Source: Cordilura impudica | Taxonomy: Eukaryota > Arthropoda > Insecta > Diptera > Scathophagidae | Length of the DNA: 64,000 bases | Assembly: GCA_963682025.1 (NCBI GenBank) | Contig: OY821517.1 | Coordinates: 26,207,620 to 26,271,619 of the forward strand | Direction: 5' to 3' | Shown: piece after piece, positions 10,881-20,954 of the stretch | Position numbering within the stretch: the first letter of the stretch is position 1 | Layout: each line of letters starts with the position of its first letter | Made by a program: the position numbers and the translations under genes | The notes under the pieces: generated by a model | The model's database searches: none | Seen by the model: only the letters and a program-made list of their open reading frames with translations | Told to the model about the DNA's origin: nothing

Positions 10881-11830
10881 GTTTTATAAATCAATGCACT
10901 TATCTCGAAATAAACTTTGCTTATGTTTATAAATTTCTAATATAAACTGAAAAGAATAATAGAGAAAAAAACTAACGGCAAATTACTAAATAAAGAGATT
11001 TGCAAGTAAATTTGCATTAGTTGTTCTTGTATTTTTTTATTTTGAGAAATTAATAAAATAAAACAAAAAGAATTTGCAGGTGAATTTTAATAACATTATT
11101 ATTATACATATGTATAAATATCTTTGAATATTTCTCTGAGAAAAAAAAAAACAACAATATTATTGATAAGCGAGATTATTAAATCTCTAATTTCTAATAA
11201 AATAGATGTGCTCTTATCATCATTCATTGTTATAACAAGAGGTATGGTTGCTATGGCAACAAGCGAGCAAGCAGCAAACGTAATATAACGAGAGAATGCG
11301 TAATAAGCAATAAAAAGTAGCTTGTTTTCTATTTAAACGTTTACTAGACAAAGGCTAGCAAAAACTAGTAGCTGAATTTAACTTTATTGTTTAAATTAGA
11401 CTTCAAGCTTTCATTTGGTATAAGGTTGAGCACCGCGCTCGACCGCGCACAAAAGTTCTAGTCCATCAAAGTTGAAGAAAATAATAATTTTTAGACTCCT
11501 AAGATGAAGCAAATTTTGTCAAAAAAAATTTTTTTTCTTTAATTTTTTTTTTTTAATTTTCATCTTAAATACCTAAATTATGGGAAAATACACAACAACA
11601 ATACATATTAAAAGTCATTCCAAGACTTTTTAGTTTCTTACTATTTTTTAGGATTTTCTTTCAAATGTTGTGTGTTAGACTTGGCACACTTTGAGGAAAC
11701 GCCTACAAAAAAGTAATGAAAATATCGCCCTAGCATTTCAGATACATGATATTCAATATGTTTTTAATGAAATTAATAAATTTCATCATGAGCGGAAAAC
11801 ATGAAATTCAGTATTAATTTCAACTTTTCA
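10881..11830. other. AT-rich DNA, no gene seen
   Basis: The stretch upstream of the Transib start should contain its promoter and 5' terminal repeat, but I could not identify a matching pair of ends. It holds A/T tracts, a GC-richer patch near 11430-11450 and nothing coding. Confidence 0.35.
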
Positions 11831-11834
11831 ACCA

Positions 11835-12076
11835 CTGTGCAACGCATTACAGAGAGAATTCGTTTATCAGTCGAACTAGCCGTATGTGGAATAAACTCCC
11901 CGCAGAGGTCTTTCCTGACTGTTATAATCTAATAAAATTTAAGTCAAATATCCATAAGCACTACTCCCTCTCCCCTCCTTTCCATAACCTATTTTCCTTA
12001 AATCAACACAATGCAATGCATTTGTAGGGGGCATCCCCTGAGTGTTGGTTAACAAAAAAAAAAAAAAAAAAAATAC
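11835..12076 (+). mobile_element. LINE 3' end with poly-A tail
   Basis: The translation reads FISRTSRMWNKLPAEVFP and ends at HNAMHL before a stop. This is the conserved C terminus of CR1/jockey-type ORF2 proteins. About 50 bases of 3' UTR follow, then a run of about 22 A. The copy is severely 5' truncated, as often happens when reverse transcription stops early. It probably belongs to the same family as 4830-7095, which lacks this last part. Confidence 0.75.
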
Positions 12077-12094
12077 ACTTTTGAACCAATTTTC

Positions 12095-12235
12095 GAAGCA
12101 CTTTTTTCATTCCGAATGAGGTACCTCCAAAACATGCATTTTGAACGCATCAACCGCTTCATCAGGGGCAAATCGTCGCATTCCATATCGAGTAAAATCA
12201 ATCGAAATTCCATATTTTGGTTTATTATTTAAAGA
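12095..12235 (-). pseudogene. Mariner transposase C-terminal scrap
   Basis: The minus-strand reading RRFAPDEAVDAFKMHVLEVP followed by HSEWKKCFENWFK resembles the C-terminal region after the last catalytic aspartate in mariner transposases (DEAVDAF...W.KCF.NW). Nothing of the catalytic core remains. It sits just after the LINE poly-A tail at 12076. Confidence 0.5.
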
Positions 12236-12474
12236 AGACGGACAATCGTCAGACCTCGTTTCGCTTTTACTATCAACTATAGACCATAACTCAGCTGTGA
12301 CAGAGTAAAATTACTCTTAGTATTTTATTTTGGAAAATAAAAAAATAATTTCGATCGAAAAATTTTGATAACGAATAAAACGATTAGACACCAGGTTTAC
12401 GTGTACTGACAAGGACAGGTGAACGCCGTTATATCGACTAAAAAAGTGATTTAGTTTCAACGGTATGATAGGTG

Positions 12475-12980
12475 TTCAATTTTTTTAAAAACGGGACTTG
12501 TTTTTAAAACAAATGGTACTTTTTTAAAAAAGGGTATTTTAAAAAGTGTCCTTTTTTTAAAAAAGGGTAGTTTCTAAAAAAGGACAGTTTTTAAAAAGCG
12601 TAGTTTAAAAAATTACTTAAAAAAATGATGCTATTTTTTTTTTAAAAAAGGGTACTTGATATAAGGGTACTCTTTTTTAAAAAAGGACACTGTTTTAAAA
12701 AGGGGTACTTTTTAAGAAAAAGGTACTTCTTTTAAATATATGCTTTTTTTAAAAAGGTATTTTTGTTAAAAGGTGCTTATTTTAAATAAGTACTTTTTTA
12801 AGAAAGGTACTTTAAAAAAATACTTCTTTTCAAAATTGTGTTTTTTTTTAATTTCGATTTTAGGATAATTTTCTTGTTATAAAAAGGTATTTCTTACGAA
12901 AAGGTACGTATTTAAATAAAATTATTTTGGGAAAAGGTACTTTTTAAGGAAAGGTACTTTTTTAATTATAAGTTTTCTTT
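12475..12980 (-). repeat. Tandem AAGTACCTTTTT array (short, inverted)
   Basis: About 25 irregular units of 15-22 bases based on GGTACTTTTTTAAAAAA fill this stretch. Reverse complemented, the unit is TTTTTTAAAAAAGTACC, the same motif as the large arrays at 49232-50678 and 55741-57125. It is therefore a related, more diverged, oppositely oriented array. The short open frames within it are meaningless. Confidence 0.75.
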
Positions 12981-13194
12981 CATATTGGCGATTTTCTTTA
13001 TTATATAGGGATAACGTTAAAAAAAATATGTGGCACTACTTGCTCAAGCTAATGTGACACGTTTAGTAAAACCATACACCACTGTCATGAAGCAAATGCC
13101 ACAACAACAACGAATTCAACAATATAAACAGTTAAAAAATATAGCTTAAGAAAAACAAACACATTGAAAATTCTTATTTTTAAAGAGTTTTTTC

Positions 13195-13475
13195 ACATTT
13201 TTATCCATATCTTGTGACCCATTGAACCGATTTTGATGATTGTAAATAGCAACTCAATGTTAATAAACGATATTATGCAAAACAGAGCCTAACTTCGTTA
13301 TTGAGGGTGTGACCGTATCACTAAACCAAATTCTGTTGTTATAAGGATCAAGAAAATATATGTTTTATGGGGTCTTCGGAATTCATTTCAATACGTTACA
13401 AACGGAGTCACAAACTCATATATACCTTCTGAACAGTGGTTTTGAGGGTATAAAAATATGGAGCGATGAAATTTA
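13195..13475 (-). mobile_element. DINE/mini-me-like fragment
   Basis: Blocks such as TTATAAGGATCAAGAAAATA, TATGGGGTCTTCGGAATT, CGTTACAAACGGAGT and GAGGGTATAAAAATATGG match the mini-me type elements at 36307-36844 and 47625-47810. The GTCY microsatellite and hairpin end are missing, so it is a decayed internal piece. Confidence 0.5.
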
Positions 13476-13839
13476 AACAGATTTTATCGAAGTTTATAGG
13501 GATTAGGCGCCATCGTTACACCAATAAAATATGGGAATGCTAATTTTAAACGCGGCTCACAAGCATTTTGGTGAAGGTTAACCAGAAATGGTTAAAAATT
13601 CCCATATAGTAATGAGTCATCGGAGATTAAAGTTTTTTTTTTTTTCTTCTTTATAAGTTTATACTACGACTAGTCTATTAAGACTAAATAATAGTTTAGT
13701 TCTAATTACAATATTTAATAATGAGGATTACAGATAATAGGAGTTTAATTAATAAACTCATTATGCTTTGTTTCTTCATTTATTGTGCTTGCGTATCATA
13801 AAGCATTAACAATATTCCTTAATACTTTATTTCGGAATT

Positions 13840-14725
13840 TCTTAATTTATTTTATGATTTTTGCACATCCCCATACTTGGATTCCATGAGTCGAGACTGA
13901 TTGCAGCAGGTGCCTGCACAGCATAATTTTGTTGTGCATGGGTAGTTTGGAGTTACTACCTATAATCCAACTCATTTTGCTGCCTTTGAATTCCAGTTCC
14001 TCTTTTCTCTCTTTTTGACGTGTTCTGTCTTCGGGTGAACTTCATCCAAAGTTGTCTTTAGTTGATCGTTTGCAATTAAATTCTTCCGTGCTGTTGATGA
14101 TGTCATCAGCAAAATAACCGACCACACAATCTATTTATTGGCAGATTATAGGTATATAAAAAGTCCAAAATAGACCCTAGTGTACTACCCTATAGTACAC
14201 CCGTTCTGATAGGGTGAAGATTGGAATACTCATTCTCATGTTTTAATTGAAAGAATCCGTCTATTTAATATAATTGCAGAAGTTTACTATAATGTTTCCG
14301 TAACAACATATTTAGTTTGTAAATAAGTTCATCATGCCATACACCATCTAAAGTTTTTGCAACATCTAAGAAAGACAATACCTCTTTCGTTTCTAGAGAG
14401 GTTTCTATCGAATGGGTTATTCTATATATTTTTTGGATTGTTGAAAGGTTCTCACGAAATCCGGTTTGGTACCAGGGTATCAGGTCCTTTATTAAGAATT
14501 ATAGACTTTTAAGCTTTTACGTATCAATTTCTCGAATGGCAATAATAGTGATGTAGAATGTTTTATAACTGCATAAAAAATTTTAGATAGTTTAGAAATT
14601 GTTCTATGTGGTAAGTTCTTTATGAGGTCATACCCAGGTGACTTTTCAGACTTAAGTGCTTCGATTCTTTTCTTAATTCGGTGACTGTTACTATTGCAAT
14701 ATAATCGTAGTCGTTATTTATTGCC
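13840..14725 (-). pseudogene. Jockey-type LINE reverse transcriptase remnant
   Basis: Reading down from 14725 gives KSPGYDLI, a run ending LLPFEKLIRKSLKVYN, then WYQTGFRENLSTIQKIYRIT, FLDVAKTLDGVWHDELIYKL, and, after frameshifts and stops, GSTLGSILDFLYT and HGIQVWG-like sequence near the C terminus. These correspond to the finger, palm and thumb of jockey-clade reverse transcriptases. The YADD box is destroyed. Many stops and frameshifts mark it as old. Confidence 0.7.
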
Positions 14726-15254
14726 ACACCTATTATCAGTTTTACAATTATATAGAACCAATCATTATGTTTTTGGTGTTGTTTGAAGGTAACGTACGAA
14801 TTAAATCAAATAAAATAAAAATGGGTTTATTCCGAGTCTTAGTTAGTCAAAAATCACAGTTTAAAAAAAAACACTATATTTGGACCATTTTCCAACTTTG
14901 ATAGAATAGAAATTGAATAGAAAAAGTTTCGATTAGTTTCGGAAGTTATTACTTCAGGGTTATTAAGTACTCATTGCTCTCCCGTATTCAATTCAAATTG
15001 GCTGCATATTCTTGCCTAATTGCATGTTATTACGATAAAAGTGCGGCAATCTGGAAATAAAAAAAATTGATCCAGGTGCACAGAAACAAAATACAGGCAA
15101 AAATTTAAAATTTTTTGTCGTGTTTTTTTTTAAATTGTTTATGTCTTTAGTTTTTAAATGAATCTCTGAAAACAAAGTGTGCTTAGATTTTAATGCTATT
15201 GCTTTTGTTTTCGAATTCTGCATTATTGGTGCATTCGAAAAAAAATTATACAAA

Positions 15255-15752
15255 ATGAATTTTTCAAGAGGCTTGGACTCAAGATAGATTTCCCAATATG
15301 TGGATATGGATATAGTAATGACGGAAATGCTTCAAGAAAATTTTTTGAGAATGATGATTACTGGTGTCGATAGAGATATTAAAGGCAGATTCGCCATTAT
15401 TTTGAATGCAAAGAAAATGTTAACGGCACTAAGTGCTGCAAAAACAGCCCAGCTATTATGTCAAATGTATCCAAGTAAAAAACTTACTCTCACGATTCAT
15501 AAGACTTTAGCTCATGGAAGACACTTAATTAAATACCAAGTCCTGCCAATCGGAGAGTTATCGGAAGAAGCTCAAGAATGTAGAAACAAGGGTTATAAAA
15601 AATTTAAATACGCGAATACATGCAAAATTTCCCGTATAAGACAGAATGAGGACCTCTTCAACATGTTGGCGGCTTCTTCCGATCCATTAATTTCATATTT
15701 GAGACACGTGAAATCGCAAAAGGATTTGGAGGAAAATATAGTACCGAAATGA
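15255..15752 (+). pseudogene. Second Transib transposase C-terminal remnant
   Basis: Starting in one frame, GYGYSNDGNASRKFFEND matches GTTNDGNTSRRFFENP of the copy at 8953-10880. After a frameshift it continues as ITGVDRDIKGRFAIIL and HKTLAHGRHLIKYQVLP, then IGELSEEAQECRNKGYKKFK with the third catalytic E, and RQNEDLFNMLAASSDPLISY. The first two catalytic aspartates lie upstream and are absent. It is oriented opposite to the first copy and differs from it at many residues, so it represents a separate Transib lineage, not a local duplication. Confidence 0.8.
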
Positions 15753-15755
15753 AAA

Positions 15756-16260
15756 GTTTATTTGATATCACTTCACATGATATCGATTATTTTGAAGAAT
15801 ATTTGCAAACAAAAATATATATTTTAACAAAATAAATATACAGTTAAATATAACTTTAATAATTAATATATGAATATTTGTTATGTTAGTTTAAAAATAA
15901 ATCAAAAGTCAGCAAATCCTGAGAAAAGGTGAACACCAAGCCAAAAAAAATGTTATTTAATATGCACATGCCATACATCAAATTAAAGCACAAGATCTCT
16001 AGTTCAATAATATAACAAAATAATTAAATTATTTTAAGAAATGTTACTATTATAGCCATATCTGTGATGATTGTTCTCAACATTTTTAAATTATCATATT
16101 AGTTGCAATCTGGTAACATGTTTTTCTCCAAGCGATGCAGTCCAAAATGGCTGACTTGATGTTCTAAGTTGGTAGAGACATCAGTGGTGTGTTTTTTATC
16201 AAAGGAATTGCAAAGCCTCAAGTTTAAAGGTAAATAATATTCTCTTTAGAAAAACTAATT
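15756..16260. other. AT-rich DNA between Transib remnant and motif cluster
   Basis: No coding or repeat signal was found up to about 16130. The stretch 16130-16260 is less AT-rich and may already belong to the element with TGTCACAACCGTAAC motifs. Confidence 0.3.
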
Positions 16261-16604
16261 ATCATGTCACAACCGTAACGAAAAGTATCCTTTCAGTTAG
16301 AATAAATCGGATTCTGTACTTATTATTGTTTTGTAACATGTGTAATAATATCAAAAGTAACACTGGCCATGTATGCAAATATAATATAAACAAAAATGCT
16401 ATTTGGCCCAGTTATAACTATATATAATTAGTGTTACGGTTGTGACACACATGGTGTTACGGTTGTGACACAAAATGTTTCGGTTGTGACATGCCACTTT
16501 TGTTGCTGTTATTTACACACTATAAATATGGGGTAAAATTTCGTTTCCACATACGTGTAAAAACAACAATCATACACAATGCAAATCAATCACACGATGT
16601 ATAA

Positions 16605-16935
16605 ATATTATAATATTATTTTTCAACTTAGCCAATTCACAAACCAACACTTTTATGGTTTATTATTATTGTGAATGAAGATAACAAACTCATTAACAAA
16701 CACATTAACAAATTTAATAAAACCCACATAGCATATGTATAATTTTATGTATGTGTTAGTAGTAACTTTAAATGCAATTTACTCAAAATAGAGGAAAAAA
16801 TTTAAAAATCTGTAAACCTGCAAAATGGCTAAAATGAAATACCTTTCAAATAATATACGTTTGGTCAAAATCGGGATAAAACGGTAGAACAAATCATCGG
16901 TCACAAGAAATCGCCTAGCCTATTAATATTATAGA
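16605..16935 (-). mobile_element. Short Helitron copy
   Basis: On the minus strand it begins TCTATAATATTAATAGGCTA after an A and matches the copies at 27539, 34832, 61055 and 61390 along its length, including the CTTCATTCACAATAATAATA block. The 3' CTAG is not preserved. It is inserted within the motif-bearing element at 16265-17875. Confidence 0.7.
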
Positions 16936-17039
16936 TATACTGACCTAAGTCGTAATGAAGCCTCATTACATTTATACAAAAAGTTATATTTCTCGAAAGC
17001 ATGATTTTTGACTTAGGCGGTTAATGCTTGTGACCGCAG

Positions 17040-17262
17040 ATATTATCTTGGATACTATAATGACGTGAAAGATGGCAAAATTTGCATTCAGTACTTAAGA
17101 AAAAAAAAAGGGAAAGTTGCCGCATTATGTTTAACCTGCTAATGATGACTTTGACACTGATGTTGGAATAGTACAGATTAAAGATTATTTGCCTATTCCT
17201 AAAGAAGTTCGGGGGAAATTGTATTTCAAAGATAACAAGTTTTTAAATTTAGTATATTCATA
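17040..17262 (+). pseudogene. Unidentified coding remnant, C terminus
   Basis: Across two small frameshifts the reading is YYNDVKDGKICIQYLRKKKG, then PANDDFDTDVGIVQIKDYLP and IPKEVRGKLYFKDNKFLNLV before a stop. The composition and charge pattern look like real protein, unlike neighbouring AT-rich frames. I do not recognise the family. Lying between the two groups of TGTCACAACCGTAAC motifs, it could be the last exon of that element's transposase. Confidence 0.4.
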
Positions 17263-17944
17263 ACATTGTAATATCAGTATTGTAATAGCTATACAGTTAC
17301 AACTAACTCCAAGGGACCGCTAAAATGTTTCATAATAACGAGATTTTCGTTGTAATGGAAATTGTTTGTAATAAAACTAATGCCAATTCATGTTTTTTTT
17401 TTTTCTTCCTTGAAAGTTTCTCGCTTGTGGGTTAAATAAACTCTATGATAAATGCTAAATTTCTATTTATTTCTGTACTATGTCACAACCGTAACGCACC
17501 TGTCACAACCGTAACAACTTTTTAATATCGTTTTTCTAAGGGACCAAGAGAGAAAAATTTTTGAATACAACTCTAAATAGTTAAATATATATCTGTGTTG
17601 GCAATTACATTTTTTTCATTTCTGTAATTTGCTCAAGGGGGCACAAAACGTAAAATGATAATCAAGGGAAAAAATATGTGTCACCAATTGTGTCACAACC
17701 GTAACAACAGCAAATTAATTTTTTGCAATAAGTACAATAGTAAATTGAATAAGTGAAGGTTCCATAATTGTACCTTTAGGTGAGTGCTAAACCCCAAAAA
17801 TTTTTCATAATGTTTTCATATGACAGGAGAGCTACAATCACCCGGTAAAGGTGTACTTTGTGTCACAACCGTAACCAGGATTTGCTGAAGTGCTTAATTT
17901 GGTTGTGAAAACGTGAAGACTTTCGGATTTAAACAATATGTATT

Positions 17945-18440
17945 GTGAAATTATAAATCCTTTGAGTGGTTAATTAATAAAATTTCATTGCGAAATTCGG
18001 AATTTTGAGATCTTTGGATGTTTTTCTTTATAAAAAAATATCGGGAAAATAGGTCCAAGAGTGGTCCGATTTTATTAAAATGTTTTTTTTTTTTTTTTTT
18101 TTAATTAATACAAAAATGAGCAAATTTGGCATCTTTTAAATTTTAAATTTGTACGGGGACTAGGTCCAAACGTGGAAAAAACCTTATGATTGAAATTTCA
18201 TCGCAATAGAATAACATTTGCTTTATTCAGTGGCATTAGAACCAATTTTTAAGGAAAATTTGTATGGGGACTAGGTCCAAACATGGGCCGATTCCAGCAA
18301 ATTTAAGTAGGGTTTGTTTTTGGATTAAAAACACTATAAGTTCCAAATTTCAGCACATTATCTTTATATTTGCAACATGTAATATTACCACCAAAATAAT
18401 ATTGAACTTTGATAGGACATATTGAAGCCCCTTCTGGACC
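17945..18440. repeat. DINE-like fragment with internal duplicated block
   Basis: The phrase GGGGACTAGGTCCAAAC appears near 18157 and again near 18264, with similar flanks (TTTGTA before, TGG after). GGGGACTAGGT-type blocks also occur in the DINE-like copies near 32505 (reverse) and 63744. I read it as a decayed member of the same broad repeat class. No ends were seen. Confidence 0.4.
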
Positions 18441-19127
18441 TTACACCCTCCGCCAGCACTCAAAAATATCATTATTATTTTAAAAGTTATGATTTTTGCA
18501 ACGAAAAGAGTCAAAAGGCCCCACAGTGCGGCGTTGCTTTTTTACCGGATGTGTTGGGAGCTCTTTTCTTGGCCTTACAAACGTCTGTGGACCCAAAATG
18601 AGATTCCTATCAATGGTAAAATTCCGCTGATTCTTTCTAATAAAATAAAAAAAAAAAACAGAGTGACGACATACCTATGACTTTTTGGCCAACTTTTTGT
18701 ACGACCAAGTTGGATTTTGTTGTAAATATATTTAAGAATTTTATCACTTACTTCTATTTGATAACTCATTTTAATCCAACTAACAAACTAACATTAATCA
18801 TAATAATTGACATATTTTTCAAAGATAACTTCATCAAAAAAAAAAATCAAATATTGCTTGCGTAAAAAGTTAGGAGGAAAAACGTGCGTTAAGGGTTTTT
18901 AGGTCTCACTCCTTAATACTTCACATTTATTCTGAACTAAAAAAAATACTTCTTGTTAAAAATAAATCCGAATTAGAATCGTAATCTCTTTAATTTCTAC
19001 ATGGTTACACTTTAAGCAGGTGCAGTCCCCAGATGTTTTATTTAAAATTTTTTTCCCCACAACTTTTTAAACAAATATATATAATTTTATTATACGTAGT
19101 ACAGAAATGTGAAAAATAAAAACATAC
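18441..19127. other. AT-rich intronic DNA next to the FER exon
   Basis: Apart from short low-complexity frames near 18489-18865, nothing supports a gene. On the minus strand this is the start of the intron that follows the donor at 19127. Confidence 0.35.
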
Positions 19128-19323
19128 CTTGCATTTCATCAGCACGATCGATTTTTAAACCCTGTTGTGCAACAGCAGCCAAATTAATGGCATATTCTTT
19201 GTCATACTTCGCTTTCAATTGCATTGTACGTTTCATAATTTCCATTAAACGTAACTCAGCATCTTGACGTACAATTAAGGCCTCATGGGCAGCACGGCCC
19301 TGAAGGGCCGATGAAAAGCCCAT
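19128..19323 (-). CDS. FER: First coding exon of FER/Fps85D-like F-BAR tyrosine kinase
   Basis: The exon encodes 65 residues starting [16 protein letters not shown] and continuing through [16 protein letters not shown] and [20 protein letters not shown] to ADEMQ. It then gives one base and a splice donor (AAG|GTATGTTTT). This is the first helical stretch of an F-BAR (FCH) domain and corresponds to the N terminus of FER/FES kinases, which bind curved membranes through F-BAR and signal at junctions and cytoskeleton through SH2 and kinase domains. Human FER begins similarly with MGFGSDLK. I chose the ATG at 19321-19323, with A at -3, because it matches the family start; the frame stays open upstream to about 19368 without another ATG. 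The next exons must lie beyond position 1 or be unrecognised. I am confident of the F-BAR family; assignment to FER is from memory of the family. Confidence 0.85.
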
Positions 19324-20940
19324 TTTAATGAGTGACGTATTTATAGAGAAATTGCTAAATAACTGCACTTTGTTGTTAATTTTATTAACTAAAATTGAAC
19401 AAATTGTTGGTGTTTTTTTTGTATTTGTTGCTTTTACTCTATTATTAAAACATTATGCAGTTTTTGTTGTTGTTTGTGTTGTTGTTGTTGTTATTATTAT
19501 TTATTCAGTGAACACTTGTTGAATGTTGGGTTGCTGCACTTTTTCAAAAACACACCCACAATTTAAAACAATCAAACACGTTGTATTTAAGACTTGAATA
19601 ATTTTTTTTTTATTATTTTTTTTTTTATATTTTTGGCACACAATATATTTATATATTTTCTTTTCCTTTTGTAATTTACTTAGTTGGAATTTAATATATT
19701 TGATTAAACATTTATTTGGACACAATTATAATTTTTGTCGCAATTTCTTTTTATTTTTAGTATATAAAGCTGAGTGATTAAATATACAAATTAAGTTGCT
19801 GCAATAAAAAGAAAATAAAAATAAATTAATATAAAAAAAAAACATTCAATTAACAATATATTTTAAATAAAACACGCATTTCTTATAAAGATTGTTCGCA
19901 AACAAAAAATGAACCAAATTCTTCCGAAATTCTGATTGGATTAAAGACAAAAATTTCAATATTTCGTGGACACAGTATAAAAGTATTTTTTATTTTATTT
20001 TCTATATAGTGCCAAAATATATATATTTTTTTTTAGTTTTATTTCTTTTAAAAACTTTCACATTTTATATAGATATTTTATTTAAAATTTCATCATCGTC
20101 CACACCATGATCATCATCGCCACCATCAGCAGCACTCATTGACAAGCTGGCTGTTGCTTGTTAATGCGGTTGTTGTGGATGTTTTGCTTTTTTTTTTTTT
20201 GGCTATTTTTTATTTTTGTTTTTCATTTCTTAATTCTTTTTTGTACTACTGTTCTCATTTGTATCATATTTATTTTTATATGTACATATTTATTTAATTT
20301 ATTTGTGTATTAACTGTAGGGAACTCTTGCTAATTTTCTATCCGCACGGTGTTCATACGTTTCACTTTTATTTTCATATTAGAAAATAAATTGGCTGCTT
20401 ATTTTAGTACAATTTAAAATTGTTGCGTATCTTTTGCATACAATAAATTCTTTTGAAAATAAATTTAATGGGGGATTTCAGCTATTTGTTTAGAAAATAT
20501 TAAAAACAATACAGAACAACTTTATAAATAGAATAAATAAGTATAGTTTATTAAACTATTATAAAAATTTGTCATTGAAATAGTTCAACAGATTAAAAAT
20601 GTTTACATAAATTCAGAATTTTAATTTAAAAGGCGAAATTCTTCAAATTTATGTCTTTATAAAATGTATTAATTGAAATTGCGATTAATGGTATTGGTTA
20701 ATCATAATCGTGATTGCAAAAAATATAATTTTATATAAAAATTTTAATTCTAATCTAAATAAACAGCAATTTGTTTAACATATGGTTTGAAGAAACTATG
20801 GAAAATAAGTTACAGTCTACCATATCAAAATTTAAACAAGAAATCTCTAAAAGAGATTTAAACAAAAAGCAAAAAAAAAAAAAATATAAGTAAAAAATTG
20901 TATGAAAATCGAGTGGAACTTTTGCTTCTATTAGGAGCTC
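19324..20940 (-). promoter_or_regulatory. Probable 5' UTR/upstream region of the FER-like gene
   Basis: This stretch carries CAA-rich tracts on the minus strand (19440-19500), long A/T runs and a CATCATCG/CACCATCAG-rich patch (20085-20150) typical of insect leaders and upstream DNA. I could not place a transcription start, TATA box or initiator with confidence. No coding sequence is supported. Two short frames (19328-19522 and 19501-19725) are low complexity. Confidence 0.3.
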
Positions 20941-20954
20941 AACTATAGCAAGAA

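Larger units (their letters stand above)
16265..17875. repeat. Cluster of eight TGTCACAACCGTAAC motifs
   Basis: The 15-mer TGTCACAACCGTAAC occurs forward at 16265, 17481, 17501, 17691 and 17861. It occurs inverted as GTTACGGTTGTGACA at 16433 and 16456, and as GTTTCGGTTGTGACA at 16477 (one mismatch). The inverted trio is spaced by 23 and 21 bases and the forward pair by 20, about two helical turns. The left trio and the right group face each other across a centre that includes a Helitron insertion (16605-16935) and a coding remnant (17040-17262). This layout resembles subterminal transposase-binding repeats of a DNA transposon, but no ends were identified. CAACCG also matches a Myb-type core; that is speculation. 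Confidence 0.8.

Noticed and set aside
12475..12980. Possible CRISPR-like repeat array
   Set aside because: The units are contiguous and degenerate with no unique spacers, and the DNA is a eukaryotic genome.
19324..19368. Upstream in-frame extension of the FER-like exon
   Set aside because: It lacks an ATG and the family start MGF..L matches the ATG at 19323.
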